Assembly: GCF_001427105.1 (NCBI RefSeq)
Contig: NZ_LMGI01000002.1
Coordinates: forward strand, 1,798,867-1,862,866
Length of the DNA: 64,000 nt
Origin: Sphingopyxis sp. Root154
Lineage (GTDB): Bacteria > Pseudomonadota > Alphaproteobacteria > Sphingomonadales > Sphingomonadaceae
Reading direction: 5' to 3'
Position numbers and translations under genes: made by a program. Each line of letters begins with the position of its first letter. Position 1 is the stretch's first letter. Shown in pieces: positions 56,793-64,000 of the stretch. The notes beneath the pieces were generated by a model. That model made no database searches and was not told where the DNA came from. It saw only the letters and a program-made list of their open reading frames with translations.

Positions 56793-57419
56793 ATGGCGAT
56801 GGAAAAGCTGGACCTGAAAAAGGCCCGCAAGGCACTCTTCACCGCTCCCCCCGGGCGCTTCGTTCCGGTTACGGTGCCGCGCGTTTCCTACCTGATGGTC
56901 GACGGGCATGGCGACCCGAACAGGAATCCCGAATATGGGCGCGCCGTCGAAAGCCTCTATTCGACCGCCTATGCCGCGAAGTTCGCGTGCAAGGCCAAGG
57001 GCGCCGATTTCGTCGTGGCGCCGCTGGAGGGGCTTTGGTCGGCCCCCGACCCGGAAAGCTTCACCGCGCGCCGCAAGGACGAGTGGGACTGGACCATGAT
57101 GATCATGCTACCCGACGAGGTGGACGAAGAGATGGTGCGCGCGGCCCAGGCCAAAGTGCGGGAAAAACTCGGCGCGCTGCCCGAAAGCCTGCGGCTCGGG
57201 ACGCTTGACGAAGGTCTCTGTCTGCAGGCGCTGCACATCGGCAGCTATGACGACGAAGGCCCGCTGCTCGCGTCGCTGCACCACGACGTCATGCCTGCGG
57301 GCGGATATGATTTCGCCGGCCGGCATCACGAGGTCTATCTGAGCGATCCGCGCAAGACCGCACCCGAAAAACTCAAGACGCTTCTTCGCCAGCCGGTGCG
57401 GCCGATCGGTTCCGCATAG
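56793..57419 (+). CDS. GyrI-like small-molecule-binding protein
   Basis: Protein of 208 residues with the GyrI-like/SHS2 fold seen in the C-terminal domain of AraC-type regulators: VPRVSYLMVDGHGDPNRNPE, WDWTMMIMLPDEVDEEMVRA, LQALHIGSYDDEGPLLASLH and the final GRHHEVYLSDPRKTAPEKLK. No DNA-binding domain. Such proteins bind or hydrolyse small hydrophobic molecules; ligand unknown. It lies 14 bases after the YggS gene. Confidence 0.88.
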   Translation: MAMEKLDLKKARKALFTAPPGRFVPVTVPRVSYLMVDGHGDPNRNPEYGRAVESLYSTAYAAKFACKAKGADFVVAPLEGLWSAPDPESFTARRKDEWDWTMMIMLPDEVDEEMVRAAQAKVREKLGALPESLRLGTLDEGLCLQALHIGSYDDEGPLLASLHHDVMPAGGYDFAGRHHEVYLSDPRKTAPEKLKTLLRQPVRPIGSA

Positions 57420-57425
57420 AGCGCG

Positions 57426-57935
57426 CTATTGATACTCGACCGTCACCGAGACCCGCCCGCGATAGTCGCCGTCGTCGAGTCCGGCGATCTGCAACCGGCC
57501 ACCGAAGCGGAACTGAAGCCGGCCGTCCGCGCCGAGACGCGGCGCGGCCGACAGGTCGGTGACGAGGCCGGTGACGCGCGCGGTGCGGCCGTGGCCGCTT
57601 TCGAGATCGATGCTTGCGGGAAGGATGACACGCACCTCGGCTCCGGGCTCGCCGCGCACGGTGACGGTGCCGGTCAGCGCGAAACCGCCGAGGTCGACGA
57701 CATCGCCGCGCACGCGGCGGACGCCCGACGCGGGGTCGAGTTCGACCTCGCCGCCCATCGCGCCGACCGCGACGCGGCCCATGTCGAGCCGGGTTTCGAC
57801 ATCGACGCGCAGCGGCACCTCGGCCTTGCGCGCCGCGATGCCCGCCGCCTTGTCCTGCGCGCAGAGCATGCATTGCGCGGCCGCAAAGGGCGTAGGGCCG
57901 AAAGCCAGCGCAAAGCCAAGAAAAAGACGCAGTTT
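57426..57935 (-). CDS. DUF4402-family exported protein
   Basis: Protein of 169 residues from GTG 57935, with GGGGAAGAT just before it (frame open to 57959). Signal peptide LFLGFALAFGPTPFAAAQ, then CMLCAQDKAA with a Cys pair. The DUF4402-like beta domain follows: VGAMGGEVELDPASGVRRVR, FALTGTVTVRGEPGAEVRVI, LQIAGLDDGDYRGRVSVTVE. DUF4402 proteins are surface or fimbria-like beta-rich proteins; this one stands alone. Confidence 0.8.
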   Translation of the reverse strand, partial: KLRLFLGFALAFGPTPFAAAQCMLCAQDKAAGIAARKAEVPLRVDVETRLDMGRVAVGAMGGEVELDPASGVRRVRGDVVDLGGFALTGTVTVRGEPGAEVRVILPASIDLESGHGRTARVTGLVTDLSAAPRLGADGRLQFRFGGRLQIAGLDDGDYRGRVSVTVEYQ

Positions 57936-58032
57936 CACATCTTCCCCTTGGCACAGCATGGTTAATCCGAGGTAAAATGGCGCAGCACCTTATCCACTGG
58001 CCAGCGCCGCGCTTTTGGGTCAAACCCGCGCC

Positions 58033-59103
58033 ATGAGCAGCCCTCCGCCCGTCCGGCTCAACGCCCTCGCCACCGCGGTACCGGGGCACGATATCCATGC
58101 CGCTTTCATCGACTGGGCGACGCCGCGCCTCGCCGACCCGCGCATGCGGGCGCTCTTTGCGCGGATGGCGGCACGATCAGGGATCGACCACCGCTGGTCT
58201 GTGCTGCCACCGACCGCCGGCGGTGGATCGCCCGTCGGCGCGGGCGGATTTTACGACGTCCCCGGCCTGCCGCCGACCTCGGCGCGGATGGCGGCCTATG
58301 CAGAATATGCGCCCGATCTTGCGATGGAGGCGATCGCGGCGCTCGGCGACGCGCTCGAGCCGGCGCGCATCACCCATATCGTCGTCGCAAGCTGCACCGG
58401 CTTCGTCGCGCCCGGGATCGATCAGATCATCGCGCAGCGGCTGGGGCTGCCCGCGACGGTCGAGCGCGTGCTGATCGGCTTCATGGGCTGTTATGCCGGG
58501 GTCACCGCGCTGCGCACCGCGCGGCATATCGTGCGGTCAGAGCCCGGCGCCGTCGTGCTGGTGGTCAGCGTCGAACTGTCGAGCCTGCACCTCTCGCCCG
58601 CCGTCGAAGCCGAACCCCTGCTGATGATGCTGCAATTCAGCGACGGCGCGGCGGCGGGCATCGTGTCGGCGGCGCCGGGCGGGCTCGAACTGGGCGAAGG
58701 TCGCAGCTTTGCGCTCGAGGACAGCGCGGACCTGATCCGCTGGGACATCGGCGACAAGGGGTTCGAAATGCAGCTGTCGGGCGAAGTGCCCGGGCGGCTG
58801 CGCGAAACATTAGCCAAGCCCGATGTGCAATGCGCACTGTTCGGCGACGCCGGCCCGCCGCCCCTCCTCGCGGTCCACGCCGGAGGGCGCTCGGTACTCG
58901 ACGCGGTCGAGCATGCGCTCGGCGTCGATCCGGACACCCTCGCCGACAGCCGCGGAGTGCTCGCGCGGTTTGGCAATATGTCGTCGGCGACGATCTTGTT
59001 CGTGCTCGCCGACATGATGGCGCGCGGCGCGACGGGGGAGGGCGTCGCCATCGCCTTCGGCCCCGGGCTCGCCGCCGAAGCGATCCGCTTCACCGCGTCA
59101 TGA
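58033..59103 (+). CDS. Type III polyketide synthase
   Basis: Chalcone-synthase-like enzyme of 356 residues. Catalytic triad: Cys153 in GFMGCYAG, His282 in AVHAGG, Asn315 in FGNMSSATILF. It uses an acyl-CoA starter with malonyl-CoA to give resorcinol- or pyrone-type products. The start is ATG 58033 (58015 is also open). It opens a three-gene operon with overlapping ends (PKS, methyltransferase, flavoprotein) resembling the Streptomyces srsABC logic for methylated alkyl-resorcinols and quinones. Product inferred. Confidence 0.93.
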   Translation: MSSPPPVRLNALATAVPGHDIHAAFIDWATPRLADPRMRALFARMAARSGIDHRWSVLPPTAGGGSPVGAGGFYDVPGLPPTSARMAAYAEYAPDLAMEAIAALGDALEPARITHIVVASCTGFVAPGIDQIIAQRLGLPATVERVLIGFMGCYAGVTALRTARHIVRSEPGAVVLVVSVELSSLHLSPAVEAEPLLMMLQFSDGAAAGIVSAAPGGLELGEGRSFALEDSADLIRWDIGDKGFEMQLSGEVPGRLRETLAKPDVQCALFGDAGPPPLLAVHAGGRSVLDAVEHALGVDPDTLADSRGVLARFGNMSSATILFVLADMMARGATGEGVAIAFGPGLAAEAIRFTAS

Positions 59104-59813
59104 ACCCCTTCGCCAGCCTCCGTGTCCCGATCGTCCGCGAGGAGGAGATGGACGCCGCCGAGCTGCCGCCCGAACGCTATGCCCGCGTGCTTGCCGACCT
59201 GTCGCGGATCAACGGCCTAACGATGGCGCCGCGTCCGACGCTAGGCTTTCTGGAACGGGTTCGCGCGCGCGGCGTTGGCGACCGGCCTTGGCGGATCCTC
59301 GACGTCGGGTTCGGCGCGGGCGACATGCTGACGCGGATCGCGCGCTGGGGCGAGAAGCGCGGGGTCGCGCTCGACCTGGCCGGCGTCGACCTCAATCGCA
59401 AGAGCGAGGCGGTGGCGGCGATGCGACTCGGTGCGCGGGCGCGGCTGATCACCGGCGATTACCGCGCGCTCGCGGGGCAGGGGTGGGACATCATCCTCTC
59501 CAGCCTCGTCACGCATCATATGACGCCCGCGCAGCGCACCGAATTTCTGCGCTTTATGGAAGGCGAGGCGGCGCGCGGCTGGCTGGTCAACGACCTGCAT
59601 CGCCAGCGCCTGCCGTTCGCGGGCTTCCCTTTGCTGGCCACGCTGGCGCGGGTCGACCCGATCGTGCGCCGCGACGGGCAGCTGTCGGTCGGGCGCGCGT
59701 TTCGCCGCGCCGAATGGCGGGCGATGCTGGCCGAGGCGCTGCCCGATACGGCGAACAAATGCCGCATCTTCCGTAGCTTTCCCTATCGCCTCTGCGTCGA
59801 GCATATCCGGTGA
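59100..59813 (+). CDS. SAM-dependent methyltransferase of the polyketide operon
   Basis: Class I methyltransferase of 237 residues; ATG overlaps the PKS stop (ATGA). SAM-binding motif I is ILDVGFGAGDML (about 66-77), followed by LAGVDLNRKSEAV (acidic loop). The HHMTPAQRTEFLRFM segment follows. Family members next to type III PKS genes methylate the aromatic product. Its stop overlaps the GTG of the flavoprotein gene. Confidence 0.9.
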   Translation: MNPFASLRVPIVREEEMDAAELPPERYARVLADLSRINGLTMAPRPTLGFLERVRARGVGDRPWRILDVGFGAGDMLTRIARWGEKRGVALDLAGVDLNRKSEAVAAMRLGARARLITGDYRALAGQGWDIILSSLVTHHMTPAQRTEFLRFMEGEAARGWLVNDLHRQRLPFAGFPLLATLARVDPIVRRDGQLSVGRAFRRAEWRAMLAEALPDTANKCRIFRSFPYRLCVEHIR

Positions 59814-60907
59814 CCGATGCTATCGTCGTCGGGGCCGGACCTGCCGGGTCCGCGGCGGCGATCGGGCTGGCTCGCACGGGCGCAAAGACGCTGCTGATCG
59901 AACGCGCGAGAGAGACGGGCGATGCGCTGTGCGGCGGCTTCCTGAGTTGGCAGACATTGCAGCGGCTCGACACGCTCGGGATCGAGCGCGCGGCGCTCGA
60001 CGGGCAGGCGGTCCGCTGCGTGCGGCTGTTCGCGGGCCAACGGCAGAGCGAAACGGCGCTGCCCGGCGAAGCGATGGGGGTATCGCGCCGCCGGTTCGAT
60101 AGCGCGCTGCAAGCCGCAGCCGTGGCGGCGGGCGCCGGGCTCGAACGTGGTGTGCACGCAACGGCGCTCGAAGGCGGCGCGGTGCAGACGCGCGATGGCC
60201 GTGTCCTGACGGCGCAAGCCATCTTCCTCGCCGCGGGCAAGCACGGCTTTCGCGGCTTTCCACGCGAGCCCGCCGCATGGCAACGCGCCGACCCCGCGAT
60301 GGGGTTGCGCTTGCGGCTTCCGGCACATCCTTCGCTCGACCGGCTGGTCGGCGATGCGGTCGAGCTGCACCTGTTCGATCGCGGCTATGCCGGGCTGGTG
60401 CGGCAGGAGGATGGCAGCGGCAACCTGTGCCTTGCGGTCCACAAGTCGCGGCTCGATGAAGCGGGGGGCGATCCGGTGGCGCTGCTGCGCGCGCTGGCGG
60501 ACCGGCTTCCGCACCTCGGCGAACGGCTGGCGCATGCCGACTGGTCGCGCGCCGTCGATGCGATCGGGCACGTCCCTTATGGCTGGCGCGCGGCGGAGAC
60601 GGCGCCGGGCCTGTTCCGGCTCGGCGACCAGGCGGGGGTGATCCCGAGCCTGGCGGGCGAAGGCATGGGACTCGCGCTCGCGAGCGCCGAGGCGGCGGTG
60701 GCAGCGTGGCATTACGCAGGCAGCGGCGCGGCGCCCGGATTTCAGAAACGCCTCGCGGCGAAGATGACGCGGCCCTTCGCGCTTGCCAATCTCGTCTGGC
60801 GGATGGGCGAAAATCGGCACACGGCAGGAACCATGACGGGCATGGCGTCACTTTTTCCGGCGTTGGTGCGAATGATGTCGCAGGCGACGCGAATCGAGCC
60901 ACGCTGA
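59810..60907 (+). CDS. FAD-dependent oxidoreductase of the polyketide operon
   Basis: Flavoprotein of 365 residues starting at GTG 59810. N-terminal Rossmann FAD site VVGAGPAGSAAAIGLARTG, then ERARETGDALCGGFLSW, and the second FAD motif FRLGDQAGVIPSLAGEGMGLAL. Type: geranylgeranyl-reductase/aromatic hydroxylase superfamily. With the PKS and methyltransferase it would hydroxylate the ring, as SrsC-type enzymes do; a reductase of isoprenoid-like chains is the alternative. Confidence 0.88.
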   Translation: MTDAIVVGAGPAGSAAAIGLARTGAKTLLIERARETGDALCGGFLSWQTLQRLDTLGIERAALDGQAVRCVRLFAGQRQSETALPGEAMGVSRRRFDSALQAAAVAAGAGLERGVHATALEGGAVQTRDGRVLTAQAIFLAAGKHGFRGFPREPAAWQRADPAMGLRLRLPAHPSLDRLVGDAVELHLFDRGYAGLVRQEDGSGNLCLAVHKSRLDEAGGDPVALLRALADRLPHLGERLAHADWSRAVDAIGHVPYGWRAAETAPGLFRLGDQAGVIPSLAGEGMGLALASAEAAVAAWHYAGSGAAPGFQKRLAAKMTRPFALANLVWRMGENRHTAGTMTGMASLFPALVRMMSQATRIEPR

Positions 60908-60993
60908 CACCCCCTTGCGATAGCGAGGCGCCGCGCCGATATTGAAGCCAACAGCGATGGTGCCCCAAACGGCTCATCCGAAGGAGATCCTCC

Positions 60994-61401
60994 ATGACCG
61001 ATCCGAAAACCGAAAAGACGCTCGACCCGATGGCGCATCATGTGCTGCGCGAAGGCGGCACCGAGCGGGCGTTCACCGGCAAATATACCGATCACAAGGG
61101 CGACGGCATGTACCGCTGCGCCGGCTGCGGCGAACCCCTGTTCGACAGCCGTACCAAGTTCGACAGCGGGTCGGGCTGGCCAAGCTATACCGCGCCCGCC
61201 GAAGGTGGCGCGGTGACCGAACTGACCGATACCAGCCACGGCATGGTCCGCACCGAAGTGCGCTGCGCCAAATGCGAAGGCCATCTCGGCCATGTCTTCC
61301 CCGACGGCCCCGGGCCGACCGGGCTGCGCTATTGCATCAACAGCGCGGCGCTTGACTTCGCGGACCGCTCGCCGGATGAGGCGCAGACCGGCGAAGGCTG
61401 A
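60994..61401 (+). CDS. msrB: Peptide-methionine (R)-S-oxide reductase
   Basis: MsrB of 135 residues. Zinc ligands in RCAGC (C42, C45) and CAKC (C91, C94). Catalytic Cys114 in RYCINSAAL, with [17 protein letters not shown] before it and [10 protein letters not shown] in the middle. Reduces methionine-R-sulfoxide in proteins. AAGGAG (60979-60985) lies before the start. Confidence 0.97.
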   Translation: MTDPKTEKTLDPMAHHVLREGGTERAFTGKYTDHKGDGMYRCAGCGEPLFDSRTKFDSGSGWPSYTAPAEGGAVTELTDTSHGMVRTEVRCAKCEGHLGHVFPDGPGPTGLRYCINSAALDFADRSPDEAQTGEG

Positions 61402-61435
61402 AACCTCCTTCCCGGACTGACGCATCAGGGGCGCA

Positions 61436-63655
61436 GTGAGGGAAGGAACACCGGCTTTGCGCCGTGAAAGACAGCAGGCTTCGTCGAATAAATCGTCATC
61501 GTCCAGCAAGCGCAGCGGCACGCCCGGCGGCGAGCCGCCGCGCTGGCGCGTGTGGCTGCGCCGCGCCTTTCGTTGGGGCCTCGGCCTCGCGGTTGTCGGC
61601 CTCGTCGCGCTGGCGGTTGCGGTCGGGATTGCGGTGCAGCGCATGCCGAGCTTCGAGGAGCTCAAGAAATCGCCCGCGGGGCAGACGATCCGCGTCCGCG
61701 CCGCCGACGGCACCGTCTTCCTGTCGCTCGGCCCCAATTATGGTCGCTGGCTGACGCTGCGCGAAACGCCGCAGGTGATGCAGGACGCGATGGTCGCGGT
61801 CGAGGACCGGCGCTTTCGCTATCATCCGGGGCTCGACCCCGTTGGGATGGCGCGCGCGGCGGCGGTCGCGCTGCAAAATCGCGGCAGCGGCCGGCGCCTG
61901 CAGGGCGCATCGACGATCACGCAGCAGCTCGCGCGCAATATCTTCCTGTCGAACAGCTATGATTTCAAGCGCAAGGCGCGCGAAATGATCCTCGCGATGG
62001 CGCTCGAATGGAAATTCTCGAAGGACCAGATCCTCGAGCTTTACCTGAACAAGGTCTATTTCGGCGGCGGCAGCTATGGCATCGATGCCGCATCGAACAG
62101 TTTCTTCGGCCATAGCGCGACCGAAATGTCCCTGTCCGAGGCCGCCGTCGTCGCGGGCCTGGTCAAGGCGCCGTCGCGCTATTCGCCGACCGCCGATGCG
62201 CAAGCGGCGCTGGGCCGTGCCGGGGTCGTGCTCGACGTCATGGTCGATGCGGGCGTCATCACGCGCGCGCAAGCCGACAGCGCCGAGCCCGCCAATGTCC
62301 AGCTCGCCAAGGAAACCGGACAGAATAGCGCGCGCTATTTCAGCGACTGGGCCTTGCCGCAGCTCGACATGCTGATCGACGAGGGCAGCGAGGCGCTCGA
62401 CGTTTATACGACCATCGATCTGGGCATGCAGCGCGCGGCGACCGCGTCGATCCAGGCGAACACGCCGAAGAATGTGCAGGGCGCGCTGGTGTCTCTCGAC
62501 CGCGACGGCGCGGTGCGCGCGATGGTCGGCGGCAAGGATTATGTGTCGTCGAACTACAACCGCGCGACGCAGGCGCTGCGCCAGCCCGGGTCGGCGTGGA
62601 AGCTATTCGTCTATATGGCGGCGCTCGAGGCGGGCTATAAGGTCAGCGATCCGGTCGTCGACGAGCCCGTGACGATCAACGGCTGGTCGCCGCGCAACTC
62701 GTCGGGACGTTTTTCGGGCACGATGGACCTGCGCTCGGCCTTCGCCTATTCGGTCAACACCGTCGCGGCGAAGCTGGGCGACGAGGTCGGTTTTTCGGCG
62801 GTCGCCAACATGGCGCGCCGTTTCGGCATCACGACGCCGGTCAATACGCATCCCTCGATGGTGCTCGGCAGCGCCGAGGTGCGCGTGATCGACATGACCG
62901 CCGCCTTTGCCGCGGTGTCGCGCGGCGGCGTGTCGGTGCAGCCCTATGGCATCACCAAGGTGACGACCGCGAGCGGCGAGCTGCTCTATCAGCGCCCCGC
63001 CGAGCGCGGGACGACGCTGGTCGACCATTGGGTTGCGGCGGGCATCACCGACCTGCTGCAAACCGCGGTTAACACCGGGACGGGCAAGGCGGCGCAGATC
63101 GGCCGCCCCGTCGCGGGCAAGACCGGGACGACGTCGAGCAACAAGGACGGCTGGTTCCTCGGCTTCTCGAGCGGGATCACGACCGGCGTGTGGATGGGCC
63201 GCGACGATGCGAAGGCCGTCGGCGGACTGCAGGGTGGCCGCGCACCCGCGAAAGCCTTTGCCGATTATATGCGCGTCGCGGTCGCGCGGCGGCCGGTCGA
63301 GCAGTTCGACACCGAAGTCGTGCTGCCCGAATGGCAGCTCGAGGACGAAGGCGAGGCCTATATGGGCGAGCCGGGCCAGGAGGGCTTCGTCGACGAGAAT
63401 GGCATGCCGATCGAGCTGCCCTATGACAGCCGCCCGCCCGAGGCCGTGGACCCGGCACCGCCGCCGACCGACGACGGCCCGGTGCTCGACCAGCAATGGA
63501 TCGAGGAGCAGACAGGGCGGCGGCCGCCAGCCGACAATGGCGCGGCGCCCAAGAATAGCGGCCAGCCCAAGATCGTGACGGTGCCGAAGACTGCACCGCC
63601 GCCGGCGAAGGCGCCCGTGCCGCGATCACAGCCGCAGACGGACGATTTCGACTAG
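61436..63655 (+). CDS. Class A penicillin-binding protein (PBP1A family)
   Basis: Bifunctional peptidoglycan synthase of 739 residues from GTG 61436 (CAGGGGCG upstream). Cytoplasmic basic/Ser-rich tail, one transmembrane helix (about 46-68). Glycosyltransferase motifs: EDRRFRYHPG (Glu123), GASTITQQLARN, and LYLNKVYFGGGSYGI. Transpeptidase: SxxK PGSAWK (Ser386, Lys389), SVN (439-441), KTG (562-564). Acidic and Pro-rich C-terminal tail of about 90 residues. Inner membrane, periplasmic catalysis. Ends 3 bases before the convergent metallopeptidase. Confidence 0.95.
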   Translation: MREGTPALRRERQQASSNKSSSSSKRSGTPGGEPPRWRVWLRRAFRWGLGLAVVGLVALAVAVGIAVQRMPSFEELKKSPAGQTIRVRAADGTVFLSLGPNYGRWLTLRETPQVMQDAMVAVEDRRFRYHPGLDPVGMARAAAVALQNRGSGRRLQGASTITQQLARNIFLSNSYDFKRKAREMILAMALEWKFSKDQILELYLNKVYFGGGSYGIDAASNSFFGHSATEMSLSEAAVVAGLVKAPSRYSPTADAQAALGRAGVVLDVMVDAGVITRAQADSAEPANVQLAKETGQNSARYFSDWALPQLDMLIDEGSEALDVYTTIDLGMQRAATASIQANTPKNVQGALVSLDRDGAVRAMVGGKDYVSSNYNRATQALRQPGSAWKLFVYMAALEAGYKVSDPVVDEPVTINGWSPRNSSGRFSGTMDLRSAFAYSVNTVAAKLGDEVGFSAVANMARRFGITTPVNTHPSMVLGSAEVRVIDMTAAFAAVSRGGVSVQPYGITKVTTASGELLYQRPAERGTTLVDHWVAAGITDLLQTAVNTGTGKAAQIGRPVAGKTGTTSSNKDGWFLGFSSGITTGVWMGRDDAKAVGGLQGGRAPAKAFADYMRVAVARRPVEQFDTEVVLPEWQLEDEGEAYMGEPGQEGFVDENGMPIELPYDSRPPEAVDPAPPPTDDGPVLDQQWIEEQTGRRPPADNGAAPKNSGQPKIVTVPKTAPPPAKAPVPRSQPQTDDFD

Positions 63656-63658
63656 CGC

Positions 63659-64000
63659 TCAGGCCGTGAAGCGGTAGCGGTGGAGCGCGCGCCCTTCGCG
63701 GCGCAGCCAACCGCGCGCCGCGGCGACATCGCCATCGTGCAGCGCGTCGACGAGCGCGTGGAAGGCCGGACCATGGTCCATATGCCGAAGGTGCGCGACC
63801 TCGTGCGCGACCGTCGCACGCCGGACATGATCGGGCGCCATGACGAGCCGCCAGCTATAGCGAAGGTCGCCGTCGTGCGTGCAGCTGCCCCAGCGGCTAC
63901 GCGGATCGCCGACGCCCACGCGGCCGACCGACAGGCCCGCGATGGCCGCGATTTCGCGGCTTTCGCGCTCCATCAGGCCCAGCGCCTGTCCCTTCAGCCA
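63659..64000 (-). CDS. YgjP-like (DUF45) metallopeptidase, 5' end outside window
   Basis: The C-terminal 113 residues or so of a zinc metallopeptidase; the frame stays open to 64000 (WLKGQALGL precedes MERESRE), so the gene is cut by the window edge. Signature RWGSCTHDGDLRYSWRL and zinc motif HEVAHLRHMDHGPAFHALVD (HExxH with a third His in DHGPAF). YgjP/M48-like peptidase of unknown substrate. Confidence 0.88.
   Translation of the reverse strand, partial: WLKGQALGLMERESREIAAIAGLSVGRVGVGDPRSRWGSCTHDGDLRYSWRLVMAPDHVRRATVAHEVAHLRHMDHGPAFHALVDALHDGDVAAARGWLRREGRALHRYRFTA

Overview
The window looks like the chromosome of a sphingomonad alphaproteobacterium, Sphingopyxis-like. The evidence is the high GC content, five large TonB-dependent receptor genes, a FecI/FecR surface-signalling module, the DUF3576-leuS-lptE-holA gene order, a ligase-associated DEXH helicase with PdeM, and many four-base ATGA/GTGA start-stop overlaps. 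This is inferred from gene content; no rRNA or tRNA gene is visible to confirm it.

Positions 1-10,050 are an accessory island that looks like a DISARM-type anti-phage locus. On the plus strand a sigma-70-family factor is followed directly by a NERD-domain/UvrD-like helicase. On the minus strand, converging on these, are a C5 cytosine methyltransferase, a small frame-disrupted ORF, a DrmA-like SF2 helicase and a DrmB-like DUF1998 protein. The two arms overlap tail to tail by 20 bp. No DrmC-like phospholipase-D nuclease is visible; the NERD domain is the only nuclease-like domain present. A paired sigma factor is not part of DISARM as I know it, so this is the best candidate for an undescribed variant system. 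Coding-like remnants lie upstream of the methyltransferase, and a decayed IS5-type fragment lies past 10.7 kb.

Positions 10.6-22.6 kb hold an entericidin-like lipoprotein, a TonB receptor, a small secreted protein, then an STN-type TonB receptor, FecR anti-sigma factor and ECF sigma factor divergent from an S9 peptidase. A LuxR-type regulator and a possible terminated small RNA follow. Positions 22.5-25.8 kb hold an acyltransferase-like gene coupled to a fused 2-oxo-acid dehydrogenase E1 alpha/beta gene. Positions 25.9-32.7 kb are a tightly overlapping MoxR operon (DUF4129, DUF4350, MoxR, DUF58, SpoIIM-like, RDD) that runs on into a nitroreductase.

Positions 32.7-43.5 kb are mostly housekeeping: two lipoproteins, gyrB, an RlpA-like protein, glutaminase, a VOC/ArsR/SRPBCC trio, and the helicase/PdeM repair pair with an aspartic protease between them. 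Positions 43.7-49.6 kb carry two tandem paralogous TonB receptors that share eight cysteines, followed by a hairpin-rich repeat element. Positions 49.8-54.5 kb are holA, lptE, leuS and DUF3576. The rest holds thiE-like and YggS genes, a GyrI-like protein, a DUF4402 protein, a type III polyketide synthase-methyltransferase-flavoprotein operon, msrB, a class A penicillin-binding protein and a metallopeptidase cut by the window edge.
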